Source of the DNA: Holophagales bacterium
Lineage (GTDB): Bacteria; Acidobacteriota; Thermoanaerobaculia; Multivoradales; Multivoraceae
Assembly: GCA_009843505.1 (NCBI GenBank)
Contig: VYDI01000008.1
Coordinates: 1 to 64,000 of the forward strand
Length of the DNA: 64,000 nucleotides
Reading direction: 5' to 3'
Position 1 is the stretch's first letter. Each line of letters opens with the position of its first letter. A model generated the notes under the pieces. The model worked only from the letters and a program-made list of their open reading frames with translations, was not told where the DNA came from and made no database searches. Made by a program: the position numbers and the translations under genes. Below are positions 43,749-52,121 of the stretch, one piece after another.

Positions 43749-44671
43749 CCGAGCCCCGCATCGTCTCGCTGATCGCCAGCGCGACGGAGATCGTCTGCGC
43801 CCTCGGCTTCGAGGACTGCATGGTCGGCCGGTCGCACGAGTGCGATTACCCACGGTCGGTGGAGAGGCTGCCGGTGTGCTCCTCGTCGAAGGTCGACGTC
43901 GACGGATCGAGCCGAGCGATCGACGACCAGGTGCGCGCGATCGTGGCGGACGCCCTGTCCGTCTACCGGGTCGACGCAGGTCTTCTGGACGAACTGGCGC
44001 CGACCGTGATCGTGACCCAGACCCAGTGCGAGGTGTGCGCGGTCAGCCTGAAGGACGTGGAGCAGGCGGTCTGCGAGCTCGTGTCGTCCGAGCCACGCAT
44101 CGTGTCGCTGGAGCCGATGGCTCTCGGTGACGTGTTCGACGACATCGGCAGGGTTGCCGAGGCGCTGGGGCGACCTGACCGGGCACAGCAGTTGACGGCG
44201 GAGTTGACCGGACGCCTCGACGCCATCCGCGGGCGCGCCAGCCGGCTTCCTGAACGCCCCGTGATCGCCTGCATCGAGTGGATCGACCCGTTGATGAACG
44301 CCGAGAACTGGGTGCCGGAGCTCGTGGAGATCGCCGGAGGCAAGGTGATGTTCGGCGAGGCCGGAAAGCACTCGGGCTACTTCGAGTTCGAGCGGGTGAT
44401 CGAGGCCGATCCCGATGTCATCGCGGTCATGCCCTGCGGCTTCGATATCCCGCGCACGGCGGCCGAGATGTCGCCGCTGGCCGCCCAGCCGGGCTGGTCC
44501 GAGCTCTCCGCCGTGCGTCACGGCCGCGTCTTCCTGACCGACGGCAACCAGTACTTCAACCGGCCAGGCCCTCGGGTCGTCGAGTCGGCGGAGATCCTGG
44601 GCGAGCTGCTGCACCCGGGGGTCTTCGACTTCGGCCATCGCGGATCCGGCTGGACGGAGTGGGTTGGCTGA
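43745..44671 (+). CDS. cobalamin-binding / BtuF-like protein without signal peptide
   Basis: 308 residues of the periplasmic-binding helical-backbone fold (BtuF/FhuD type): PRIVSLIASATEIVCALGFEDCMVG, LAPTVIVTQTQCEVCAVS, RIVSLEPMALGDVFDDI, and AVRHGRVFLTDGNQYFNRPGPR. There is no signal peptide and no permease or ATPase nearby, so it is probably cytoplasmic rather than a transporter part. Co-translation with the PP-loop gene (ATGA) suggests a shared, unknown function. The ligand is inferred from family only. Confidence 0.85.
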   Translation: MTEPRIVSLIASATEIVCALGFEDCMVGRSHECDYPRSVERLPVCSSSKVDVDGSSRAIDDQVRAIVADALSVYRVDAGLLDELAPTVIVTQTQCEVCAVSLKDVEQAVCELVSSEPRIVSLEPMALGDVFDDIGRVAEALGRPDRAQQLTAELTGRLDAIRGRASRLPERPVIACIEWIDPLMNAENWVPELVEIAGGKVMFGEAGKHSGYFEFERVIEADPDVIAVMPCGFDIPRTAAEMSPLAAQPGWSELSAVRHGRVFLTDGNQYFNRPGPRVVESAEILGELLHPGVFDFGHRGSGWTEWVG

Positions 44672-45989
44672 TTCGGTGACCGGGTTGCCGTCGCGGCGGT
44701 CGCTCAGGTGCATCGACGGGGTTGGTCTCTGGTGCGCCCTGGGCTACGCGGGCCTCGCGCTGCTGGCGCGCCAGCCGGGCGAACCCGAACTCGGCTGGTT
44801 CTTCTTTCTCGTCGCCTGGACCGGACTTCCGGTCTTCGGTCTGTTCTACCGCTTCCTGAGGACCGGCGAACCGCTCCCGGTTCGCCGCCTGCTGGCCTGG
44901 GCGGTCGTCTTCCGCCTCGTGGGGCTCGTCGGCGGGCCGTTCTACGAGGACGACTTCTACCGCTACCTCTGGGACGGATTCCGGTTCGCCACCGCGGGAA
45001 CGCCGTACGGCGCAGCGCCGGAGGAGTTCTTCGTCGACCCAGCGGTGCCCGTGCTTTTCCAGGGCGTGCTGGACGGCCTCAACTACCCGGAGCTGCCGAC
45101 GATTTATGCGCCGGTCACGCAGTTCGTCTTCCTCGTCGCGTACTGGATCAAGCCGGCGAGTGTTGCCGTGCTACAGGCGTTCCTGATTGCTGTCGATCTG
45201 GCAGTCGTCCTTCTCCTGCTCCGTCTGGCGCCCGCACGGAACGTGCTGCTCTACGCATGGTGTCCGCTGGTGGTCAAGGAGATCGCCTTCACTGCGCATC
45301 CGGACGGTGTCGGCGTCTGCCTGCTGCTGGCCGCGATCGTGCTCGCGCGCGACCGCCGATTGGGGTTTGCCGCCGCGCTGCTCGGGCTGGCCGTGGCGAC
45401 GAAGACGTTCGCCCTGGTACTGGTGCCCCTGGTTCTGGTCGGTGCGCGGCCCAAGCACTGGGCGCTGTTTGTCGGCACCGTGGCGGCGGTGTACCTGCCG
45501 TTCATCGTCGCCGGCGGCACCGATCTCGTGTCGCTCCTGACCTTCGCGCGCGACTGGGAGTTCAACTCGGCGGTGTTCGCGTTGTTCAAGACGGTGGTTG
45601 CGCCGTCCGCGGCGCGGCTGGTCGTCGGGCTGCTGTTCGCCGCCTTCTGGGGCTTGTACTGCCTTCGCTACGCCCGCGGCGAGGAACGCGGAATCCCGCG
45701 CGGCGATGTGCTGTTCGGCGTTCTGCTGGTGTTGTCGCCGGTGATCAACCCGTGGTACCTGCTCTGGCTGCTGCCCTTCGCGGTAGTCTTTCCGAGCCTC
45801 TGGGCGTGGACGGCATCGGTGGCGGTCCTGTTCAGCTACATCACCGGGCTCAACCTGCCCGACTACACGTTGCAACCTTACGAGCAGCCGGTCTGGGGCC
45901 GGGGGCTGGAGTTCGGTCTGATCGGGCTGGCGCTCGCGATCGATGTGATGGTGAATCGCCGTAGAGGGATGCGAAAGGAAACGGAATGA
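44664..45989 (+). CDS. GT-C type membrane glycosyltransferase (DUF2029/GT87-like)
   Basis: 441 residues with about ten transmembrane segments. The first periplasmic loop has the acidic GT-C motif in FYEDDFYRYLWDGFRFATAG. Polyprenyl-phosphate-linked mannosyltransferases look like this. The TTG at 44664 overlaps the upstream stop; the GTG at 44676 is an alternative 5 bp after it. It ends in an ATGA overlap with the DUF547 gene. The sugar and acceptor are unknown. Confidence 0.82.
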   Translation: MADSVTGLPSRRSLRCIDGVGLWCALGYAGLALLARQPGEPELGWFFFLVAWTGLPVFGLFYRFLRTGEPLPVRRLLAWAVVFRLVGLVGGPFYEDDFYRYLWDGFRFATAGTPYGAAPEEFFVDPAVPVLFQGVLDGLNYPELPTIYAPVTQFVFLVAYWIKPASVAVLQAFLIAVDLAVVLLLLRLAPARNVLLYAWCPLVVKEIAFTAHPDGVGVCLLLAAIVLARDRRLGFAAALLGLAVATKTFALVLVPLVLVGARPKHWALFVGTVAAVYLPFIVAGGTDLVSLLTFARDWEFNSAVFALFKTVVAPSAARLVVGLLFAAFWGLYCLRYARGEERGIPRGDVLFGVLLVLSPVINPWYLLWLLPFAVVFPSLWAWTASVAVLFSYITGLNLPDYTLQPYEQPVWGRGLEFGLIGLALAIDVMVNRRRGMRKETE

Positions 45990-46807
45990 CGAATCGCAAG
46001 TTGATTGGTGTCGCGGCCGCGATGGCGATCGTGTTGGCCTGTGGAGCTCCGGAGTCGAGGGAGATCGCGGGGTGGGACGTCAGTGACGAAGCGAGTACCG
46101 AGACGCTCGATCACCGTCCCTGGCAGGAGATCCTCGACGCCTACGTCGGCACCGACGACACGGGAGTCAACCTGTTCGACTACGCGACGATCTCGGCCAG
46201 TGCCGCGGACACGGCGAAGCTGGGCGACTACCTCGACTACCTGCAGGGGCTCGATCCGTTGGCCTACTCCCGAGCCGAACAGATGGCGTACTGGATCAAC
46301 CTCTACAACGCGCTCACGGTCCAGGTGGTGCTTTCCGAGTACCCGGTGGATTCGATCAAGGAGATTCACGAGGGCGTCGTTCCGAACACCGGCCCGTGGC
46401 AGGACCCGCACGCGCAGGTGAACGGCCGGGATCTGAGCCTGGACGACATCGAGCACGGCATCCTGCGTCCGCTCTGGCGGGACAAACGGATCCACTACGC
46501 GGTGAACTGCGCGGCGTACGGCTGTCCCCATCTGTTGGCGACGGCCTTCACCGCCGCCAACACGGAGGAGCTGCTCGAGCAGGGCGCACACGACTACGTG
46601 AACAACCCGCGCGGCGTCGACTTCGTCGACGAGGACTTCATCGTCATCTCGAGCATCTACGACTGGTACACCGAGGACTTCGGCAACACCGAGGAGTCCG
46701 TCGTCGCGCACCTCATCGACTACGCCGACGAAGAACTCGCCGCGCGTCTCGAGGCCTTCGCGGGTTCGATCGACTACGAGTACGACTGGAGCCTGAACGA
46801 GCCCTAG
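45986..46807 (+). CDS. DUF547 lipoprotein
   Basis: 273 residues. A signal peptide with lipobox IVLAC at residues 15-19 marks it as a lipoprotein. The DUF547 core is clear: LAYSRAEQMAYWINLYNALTVQVVL, DDIEHGILRP, RIHYAVNCAAYGCPHLL and YVNNPRGVDF. The domain has a conserved Cys/His arrangement like a protease or transglutaminase, but function is not established. Its ATG overlaps the stop of the glycosyltransferase gene. Confidence 0.88.
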   Translation: MTNRKLIGVAAAMAIVLACGAPESREIAGWDVSDEASTETLDHRPWQEILDAYVGTDDTGVNLFDYATISASAADTAKLGDYLDYLQGLDPLAYSRAEQMAYWINLYNALTVQVVLSEYPVDSIKEIHEGVVPNTGPWQDPHAQVNGRDLSLDDIEHGILRPLWRDKRIHYAVNCAAYGCPHLLATAFTAANTEELLEQGAHDYVNNPRGVDFVDEDFIVISSIYDWYTEDFGNTEESVVAHLIDYADEELAARLEAFAGSIDYEYDWSLNEP

Positions 46808-46827
46808 CTAGGTGACGGGCGCTGGAG

Positions 46828-47736
46828 TCAGAACCCGCCGCCGCCGAAGGTGAAGCCGACGCTGAGGCCGATGACCTCGGAGTTCGGTGTGTTGCGGCCG
46901 CCGATGACGTCGCCATAGGTCAACGCCAGGCTCGTACTGCCCGTGAGGCCGATGTTCACCGTGCCGTAGAGAAGGTCGATGTCTTCCTGAAGCTCCGGGA
47001 AGCGGGCCGGTGAGAAGGGCGGAACGCCGATGTCGAGCCCCGAACCGCCGTCGGTCATCCGGTAGCCGACGCTCAAGCCGACTCGTTCTCCGACCAGAAC
47101 GCCGGCCGAGAGATTCAGGATGATGTCCTCCGGAATGTCGTCGGTGCGGTAGCGGTAGCCGACCTCGGCGGACAGGACGCCCCGCTCACCGACGTACTTG
47201 CCGATCAGCAGGGAGACTTCGGCGCCGTTGCCGCCGTCGCCCAGTGAATTGATGTAGCCGGTGTCGTAGTCGCCCGCGAGGATGGCGCCGAACCGCAGCG
47301 CCATGCTCGGGCCCGAAGTCACGACCTCGTCCCGGAACCGCCAGGTCAGGCCGGCTCTCGCGTCCTGGAGCCCGCTCAGGTCGTCCTTGTTCGGGTGCTT
47401 GGGGCCGCCTCCAGGGTACTGGCTGTCCGACGTGCCGATCTGGAAGTCGAGCGCGAGGGCGTCGGATATGCCGTACGTCCCGTTGACCCAGACGGTGTCG
47501 AGGCCGAGCGTGCCGGCGAGCTGGATGGTCGTCGAGTCGGCGCCGGCCATGCTTCGCCACCGCTCGGAGCGCTCGTAGTCGGTCGCCTCCTGGGAGACAT
47601 AGGAGAAGGTGACCGTGCCCGATCCGGGTGCCGGCAGCCAGGGGGAGCCTTCGGCGACCAGGGGCGGCGCCGCGAAGACGAGGACGGCAACCGCCGTCAG
47701 AAGGAGCGGACGCGGGGAACGTCTGTTCATCGTCAT
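46828..47736 (-). CDS. outer-membrane beta-barrel protein, unknown
   Basis: 302 residues with a signal peptide (LLLTAVAVLVFAAPPLVAEG). Alternating amphipathic strands fill the rest: GTVTFSYVSQ, LSAEVGYRYR, VGLSVGYRMT and NIGLTGSTSLALTYGD. The protein ends VGLSVGFTFGGGGF, with terminal Phe as in BAM substrates. No porin family was recognised. It lies 7 bp after the small cysteine protein gene, so the pair is an operon. Confidence 0.8.
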   Translation of the reverse strand: MTMNRRSPRPLLLTAVAVLVFAAPPLVAEGSPWLPAPGSGTVTFSYVSQEATDYERSERWRSMAGADSTTIQLAGTLGLDTVWVNGTYGISDALALDFQIGTSDSQYPGGGPKHPNKDDLSGLQDARAGLTWRFRDEVVTSGPSMALRFGAILAGDYDTGYINSLGDGGNGAEVSLLIGKYVGERGVLSAEVGYRYRTDDIPEDIILNLSAGVLVGERVGLSVGYRMTDGGSGLDIGVPPFSPARFPELQEDIDLLYGTVNIGLTGSTSLALTYGDVIGGRNTPNSEVIGLSVGFTFGGGGF

Positions 47737-47743
47737 CTCCGGG

Positions 47744-48118
47744 CTACAGCTTGTAGCGGCGGGTCAGGTAGAAATGAACGAGTTCCTGCTCGTCCGGTGC
47801 TTCCGCGCACGCGGCTTCGCCGGCCCCGGGGCAGAGCACGTTGATGTGCTCGTCGTCGTCGGTGCCCGGCTTGTCGGCCTCGTCGCGAGCCTCCAGGCTG
47901 TTCTTCAGGCTGAGAGCGCGGTCACGGTCGAGGTCGCGCTTCTGCAGGGGACAGGAGGGACAGACGAGCTTCTGGAACGTGAGTGCCTTGCCCATCGTGT
48001 AGGCGTCCCGCGGGTTGATGCCCTTGCCGGCGGCGATAGTGCCGGATGCGTACAGGCCCGCCTGCGCAAGGCAGGCAACGAGGATGCAGGCCGACAGGCC
48101 GATGATGAACCGTTTCAT
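47744..48118 (-). CDS. small exported cysteine-containing protein
   Basis: 124 residues from the ATG at 48118. The signal peptide is MKRFIIGLSACILVACLAQA; a lipobox-like LVAC is present too. The mature part has KLVCPSCPLQ (CxxC) and further cysteines in VLCPGAGEAACAE. No family was recognised. A CxxC pair in an exported protein next to a beta-barrel gene could mean metal or heme handling, but that is speculation. Confidence 0.65.
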   Translation of the reverse strand: MKRFIIGLSACILVACLAQAGLYASGTIAAGKGINPRDAYTMGKALTFQKLVCPSCPLQKRDLDRDRALSLKNSLEARDEADKPGTDDDEHINVLCPGAGEAACAEAPDEQELVHFYLTRRYKL

Positions 48119-48188
48119 CCTTGATGTGTCTCCCGTCTCAGAGCTGGAAGGGCTCCGCGAATTGCGTGTTGAAGGTGGGCGCAACGTA

Positions 48189-48202
48189 GCACAGCGCTGT
48201 GC
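48189..48202. promoter_or_regulatory. 14-bp perfect palindrome, candidate operator
   Basis: GCACAGCGCTGTGC lies 53 bp before the enoyl-CoA hydratase start in a divergent gap, next to a -10-like CACAAT at 48203-48208. It could be a binding site for a dimeric repressor of the fatty-acid genes. Confidence 0.45.
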
Positions 48203-48254
48203 CACAATCACCGGCCGTCAGCGAACAACGACCACCCAGGAAGGAGCGGCAGGC

Positions 48255-49106
48255 ATGATCCAGACGGGCGAGTTCAGGGGCTTCGAGGTGTCCATGGAGG
48301 ATCCGGGGATCCTGGTCATCACCTTCAACCGGCCGGACCGTCTCAACGGCATGGACGCTCCGATGAAGCGGGATCTGCTGGAGACGCTGACCCAGGCCGC
48401 GATGGAGGACCCGGTCCGGGTCGTCCTCTTTGCCGGCAGCGGCAGGGCGTTTTCCGCCGGCGACGACATCAGCGGCCAGGACAAGGGCCGGCGCGGCGAA
48501 GCGCTGGTGCCGGACATTCACCGTGGCCACGACAACGTGCTCGGCACGATCAACGGGCTGCGCAAGATCTCCCAGCCGATCAACACGGCGATCCGCGGCA
48601 TGGACAAGCTGACGATCGCGGCGATGAACGGCGTAGCGGTCCAGACCGGCTTCTCGCTGGCGCTGAGTTGCGACTTCCGAATCGCCTCGAGCGCGGCGCG
48701 AATGGGCAGCGGCACGCTCCGCTTCGGGCTTCTGCCGGACGAGGGCGGCCACTACCTGCTGCTGCAGATGATGGGGCTACCGAAGACGATGGACTTCCTC
48801 ATGCGCAGCAGGCTCGTGGGTGCGGCGGAGGCGCTTGAACTAGGGCTCGTCCACGAGGTCGTGGAACCGGACGCGCTGATGCCGCGCGCCATGGATCTCG
48901 CTCAGGAGCTCGCCAACGGGCCGCAGGTGGCGATGCGGCTGCTCAAGCGCAGCCTCTACAACGCCGCCGATCAGACCTGGGAGCAGTCGCTCGAGGACAT
49001 CGCCGCCCGGACCCCGATGGCCGACCATCACCCGGACTCCCGCGAGGGCGTGGCGGCGTTCCGTGGGAAGCGGAAGCCGTCCTTCAACGCCTGGCTGGAG
49101 GAGTGA
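48255..49106 (+). CDS. enoyl-CoA hydratase/isomerase family protein
   Basis: 283 residues from the ATG at 48255, with GGAG 8 nt upstream. The crotonase fold is shown by PGILVITFNRPDRLNGMD, RAFSAGDDISG (oxyanion-hole region), AAMNGVAVQTGFSLALSCDFRIAS and FGLLPDEGGHYLLLQMMG. The first catalytic glutamate of classic hydratases is not obvious (the site reads MGSGTLRFG), so the reaction may be isomerase-like or other. It is followed by a thiolase gene 85 bp downstream, pointing to acyl-CoA degradation. Confidence 0.9.
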   Translation: MIQTGEFRGFEVSMEDPGILVITFNRPDRLNGMDAPMKRDLLETLTQAAMEDPVRVVLFAGSGRAFSAGDDISGQDKGRRGEALVPDIHRGHDNVLGTINGLRKISQPINTAIRGMDKLTIAAMNGVAVQTGFSLALSCDFRIASSAARMGSGTLRFGLLPDEGGHYLLLQMMGLPKTMDFLMRSRLVGAAEALELGLVHEVVEPDALMPRAMDLAQELANGPQVAMRLLKRSLYNAADQTWEQSLEDIAARTPMADHHPDSREGVAAFRGKRKPSFNAWLEE

Positions 49107-49191
49107 CCGACCGACCGGACGGTAGGTGATAATCTCCCGCAGCCAACGGAACCCGACACCACAGCAACCATCCAAGCCAGGGAGCCTTTCC

Positions 49192-50373
49192 ATGACTGAC
49201 GCCGTCATCATTTCCACCGCCCGCACGCCGATCGGCAAGGCCTATCGGGGCGCCTTCAACAACCTCGAGTCGCCGACCATGGGTGCCGCGGCCATCGAAG
49301 CGGCAGTCGAACGCGCCGGCGTCGAGAAAGGCGAGGTCGACGACGTCGTCATGGGCTGCGCCATGCAGCAGGGCACCCAGGGCAACAACGTCGCCCGGCA
49401 GTGCGCGATCCGGGCCGGCTTGCCGGTCGAGGTGTCGGGAATGACGGTGGACCGGCAGTGCTCGTCGGGCCTGATGGCGATCGCCACCGCCGCCAAGCAG
49501 GTCGTGATCGACGGGGCGCCGGTCGTGGTCGCCGGCGGCATCGACTCGATCAGCCTGGTGCAGAACGACAAGATGAACCACTTCCGTGTTCCCGATCCCT
49601 GGATCAAGGAGAACAAGCCGGATCTCCACCTGCCGATGATCGACACCGCTGAAGTCGTGGCGAAGCGCTACGACGTCACCCGTGAGCAGCAGGACGAGTA
49701 CGGCCTGCAGAGTCAGCGGCGGACCGCCGCCGGGCAGGAGACAGGCGCCTTCGACGACGAGATCATCACGATGAACGCGACGAAGATGATTCTCGACAGG
49801 GCGACCGGGGACATCAGCTTCGGCGAGGTCGAGCTCAGCCAGGACGAGGGCAACCGGCCGAGCACGACGATCGAGGGTCTGTCAGGGCTGAAGCCGGTGC
49901 GCGAGAACGGCACGATCACCGCCGGCAACGCGAGCCAGCTTTCCGACGGCGCGTCCGCGTGCGTGGTCATGGACTCGAAGCTGGCGGAGCAGCGGGGCCT
50001 CGAGCCGCTCGGCATCTACAAGGGGATGGCGGTCGCCGGCTGCGAGCCGGACGAGATGGGCATCGGTCCGGTCTTCGCCGTCCCCAAGCTGCTGGAGCGC
50101 CAGGGCCTGACGATGGACGACATCGACCTGTGGGAGCTGAACGAGGCGTTCGCGGTCCAGGTCATCTACTGCCGCGACCGGCTGGGCATTCCGAACGAGA
50201 AGCTGAACGTGAACGGCGGCGCGATCTCGATCGGCCATCCCTACGGCATGAGCGGCGCGCGCATGGTCGGCCACGCGCTGATCGAGGGCAAGCGCCGGGG
50301 CGCGAAGAACGTGGTCGTCACGATGTGCATCGGCGGCGGAATGGGCGCCGCGGGGCTGTTCGAGGTGGCGTGA
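49192..50373 (+). CDS. acetyl-CoA acyltransferase (thiolase)
   Basis: 393 residues. Condensing or cleaving thiolase of beta-oxidation. The nucleophile Cys90 is in [16 protein letters not shown], the catalytic His in [17 protein letters not shown], and the second Cys in [13 protein letters not shown]. Its ribosome binding site is GGGAG. Its stop overlaps the GTG start of the Tsx-like outer-membrane gene, so uptake and degradation may be linked. Confidence 0.95.
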   Translation: MTDAVIISTARTPIGKAYRGAFNNLESPTMGAAAIEAAVERAGVEKGEVDDVVMGCAMQQGTQGNNVARQCAIRAGLPVEVSGMTVDRQCSSGLMAIATAAKQVVIDGAPVVVAGGIDSISLVQNDKMNHFRVPDPWIKENKPDLHLPMIDTAEVVAKRYDVTREQQDEYGLQSQRRTAAGQETGAFDDEIITMNATKMILDRATGDISFGEVELSQDEGNRPSTTIEGLSGLKPVRENGTITAGNASQLSDGASACVVMDSKLAEQRGLEPLGIYKGMAVAGCEPDEMGIGPVFAVPKLLERQGLTMDDIDLWELNEAFAVQVIYCRDRLGIPNEKLNVNGGAISIGHPYGMSGARMVGHALIEGKRRGAKNVVVTMCIGGGMGAAGLFEVA

Positions 50374-51176
50374 GGCTCGGCCGCGGCGGGCGAAGTGAGT
50401 TCGGGCGGCGCCGTTTCGCCGTCGCCGCTCTGGCCGCTCTTGTCACGGCCTCCGTTCCGGCCGCCGCGCAGACCGAGTTCCACTTCCAGTTCGGCGAGTT
50501 GCTGAACCCGTTCTCGGCTCAGGAGGAGGAGAGCTTCGTCCTCACGCTGCAGCAGGCGACGCAGTGGAAGTACGGCGACAGCTTCTTCTTCATCGACTAC
50601 CTCGACGACAGGGGCCGGGACGGCTTCAACGAGCGGGATTTCTACGGCGAGTGGTACCCGACCCTGAGCCTCGGCAAGATGACCGGGAAGACGGTCGGCG
50701 GCGGCCCGCTCGCCGACGTCGGCTTCATCGCCGGCTTGAACGCCGCCGGCGATGCGAAGGTCGTCAAGTACCTGCCCGGGCTACGCCTGGCCTGGAAGGC
50801 GCCCGGTTTCATCTTCCTGAACACGGACCTGATGCTGTACCTCGACGGCAGCAGCGGTGTCGGCGCCGGCGGCGCGCCGCGAACGGACGACAGCTACTGC
50901 TTCGACGTCAACTGGCTGTACTTGTTCTCGGTGGGCGAGCAGAGCTTCCAGATCACCGGCCACGCCGAGTACATCGGCGCGGTGACGAACGAGTTCGGAC
51001 AGACCTACGGAGGGTCGATCCTGGCCCAGCCCCAGTTCCGCTGGGACGCGGGAAAGGCGTTCGGCGGCGACGCCGGCAAGCTGTTCGCGGGCATCGAGTA
51101 CCAGTACTGGAGCAACAAGCTCGGCACGTCCGAAGACGAGAGCGCCGTGCAGTTGCTGCTCGCGTGGCAGCTATAG
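50370..51176 (+). CDS. Tsx-like (nucleoside channel family) outer-membrane protein
   Basis: 268 residues starting at a GTG that overlaps the thiolase stop (GTGA). An Arg-rich n-region precedes [19 protein letters not shown], a clear signal peptide. The mature part resembles nucleoside-specific channel Tsx: [35 protein letters not shown] and [13 protein letters not shown], ending [11 protein letters not shown]. Coupling to a thiolase suggests a hydrophobic substrate rather than nucleosides, but this is inference. Confidence 0.82.
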   Translation: MRLGRGGRSEFGRRRFAVAALAALVTASVPAAAQTEFHFQFGELLNPFSAQEEESFVLTLQQATQWKYGDSFFFIDYLDDRGRDGFNERDFYGEWYPTLSLGKMTGKTVGGGPLADVGFIAGLNAAGDAKVVKYLPGLRLAWKAPGFIFLNTDLMLYLDGSSGVGAGGAPRTDDSYCFDVNWLYLFSVGEQSFQITGHAEYIGAVTNEFGQTYGGSILAQPQFRWDAGKAFGGDAGKLFAGIEYQYWSNKLGTSEDESAVQLLLAWQL

Positions 51177-51185
51177 GCGCAGGGG

Positions 51186-52103
51186 CTACGTCGGCTCCCA
51201 GGTGAACACGTCTGTCGTCCGGTCGAGGTCGAAGAACGACCCGGCGAGGGCCGGCATGCCGCGCTCTGCGATCGATTCCGGGGTCCAGCCGTCGCTGTTG
51301 TGGACGGAGCGGACAGGTCGCGGCTGGCTCATCAGGAAGATCTCGTTCTTGCGAACGGCGAAGATCTGGCCGCTCACGTCCTTCGCCCCGTCGCTCAGCA
51401 GGTAGACCGCGAGCGGCGCGACCAGGGCCGGCGTCATCTCTTTCATCTTCGCGACGCGCGCGGCCTGCGCCGGATCGGCGGTCGGGATCGTGCCGATGAG
51501 CCGCGACCAGGCGAAGGGCGCGATGCAGTTCGAGCGCACTTCGAAGCGCTGCATGTCGAGCGCGAGGGACTTTGAGAGTCCGACGATGCCGAGCTTGGCG
51601 GCGGCGTAGTTGGCCTGACCGAAGTTACCGATCAGACCCGACGTCGACGTCATGTGGACGAAGGCTCCGCCGATCTGCTTGCGGTAGTGCGGCGCGGCGG
51701 CCCGCGCCATGTTGAAGCTGCCCTTGAGGTGGACGGCGACCACCGCGTCCCAGTCGCTCTCCTCCATCTTGTGAAAGATCACGTCGCGGAGGATGCCGGC
51801 GTTGTTGACGACACCGTCGATCTGGCCGAACTCGTCGAGCGCCTGCTCGATCATGCGATTGGCGCCGTCGAAGTCGGTGACGCTCTCGTAGTTCGCGGCG
51901 GCGCGTCCTCCCGCCGCCGCGATCTCGTCGACGACGGTCTGCGCGGGCGTCCGGTCGGCGCCGTCGCCGCGCTCCGAGCCGCCAAGGTCGTTGACGACTA
52001 CGGAAGCGCCGTGGGAAGCGGCAAGCAGGGCGATGTCGCGGCCGATGCCGCGGCCGGCGCCGGTGACGACGATCACCTTCTCGTGCAGCATGCGAGTGTT
52101 CAT
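51186..52103 (-). CDS. short-chain dehydrogenase, (3R)-hydroxyacyl-CoA dehydrogenase-like
   Basis: 305 residues. The cofactor motif is VTGAGRGIGRDIALL, with the NNAGILRD segment, Ser in MTSTSGLIG and the catalytic YAAAK in ANYAAAKLG. The DLGGSERGDG insertion after the second strand and the C-terminal extension (NSDGWTPESIAERG) resemble the SDR domain of multifunctional enzyme 2. A role in acyl-CoA metabolism is therefore likely, in keeping with the nearby crotonase and thiolase. It has no clear partner on its own strand. Confidence 0.9.
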   Translation of the reverse strand: MNTRMLHEKVIVVTGAGRGIGRDIALLAASHGASVVVNDLGGSERGDGADRTPAQTVVDEIAAAGGRAAANYESVTDFDGANRMIEQALDEFGQIDGVVNNAGILRDVIFHKMEESDWDAVVAVHLKGSFNMARAAAPHYRKQIGGAFVHMTSTSGLIGNFGQANYAAAKLGIVGLSKSLALDMQRFEVRSNCIAPFAWSRLIGTIPTADPAQAARVAKMKEMTPALVAPLAVYLLSDGAKDVSGQIFAVRKNEIFLMSQPRPVRSVHNSDGWTPESIAERGMPALAGSFFDLDRTTDVFTWEPT

Positions 52104-52121
52104 TTCGGAAGGTCTCCAGTC

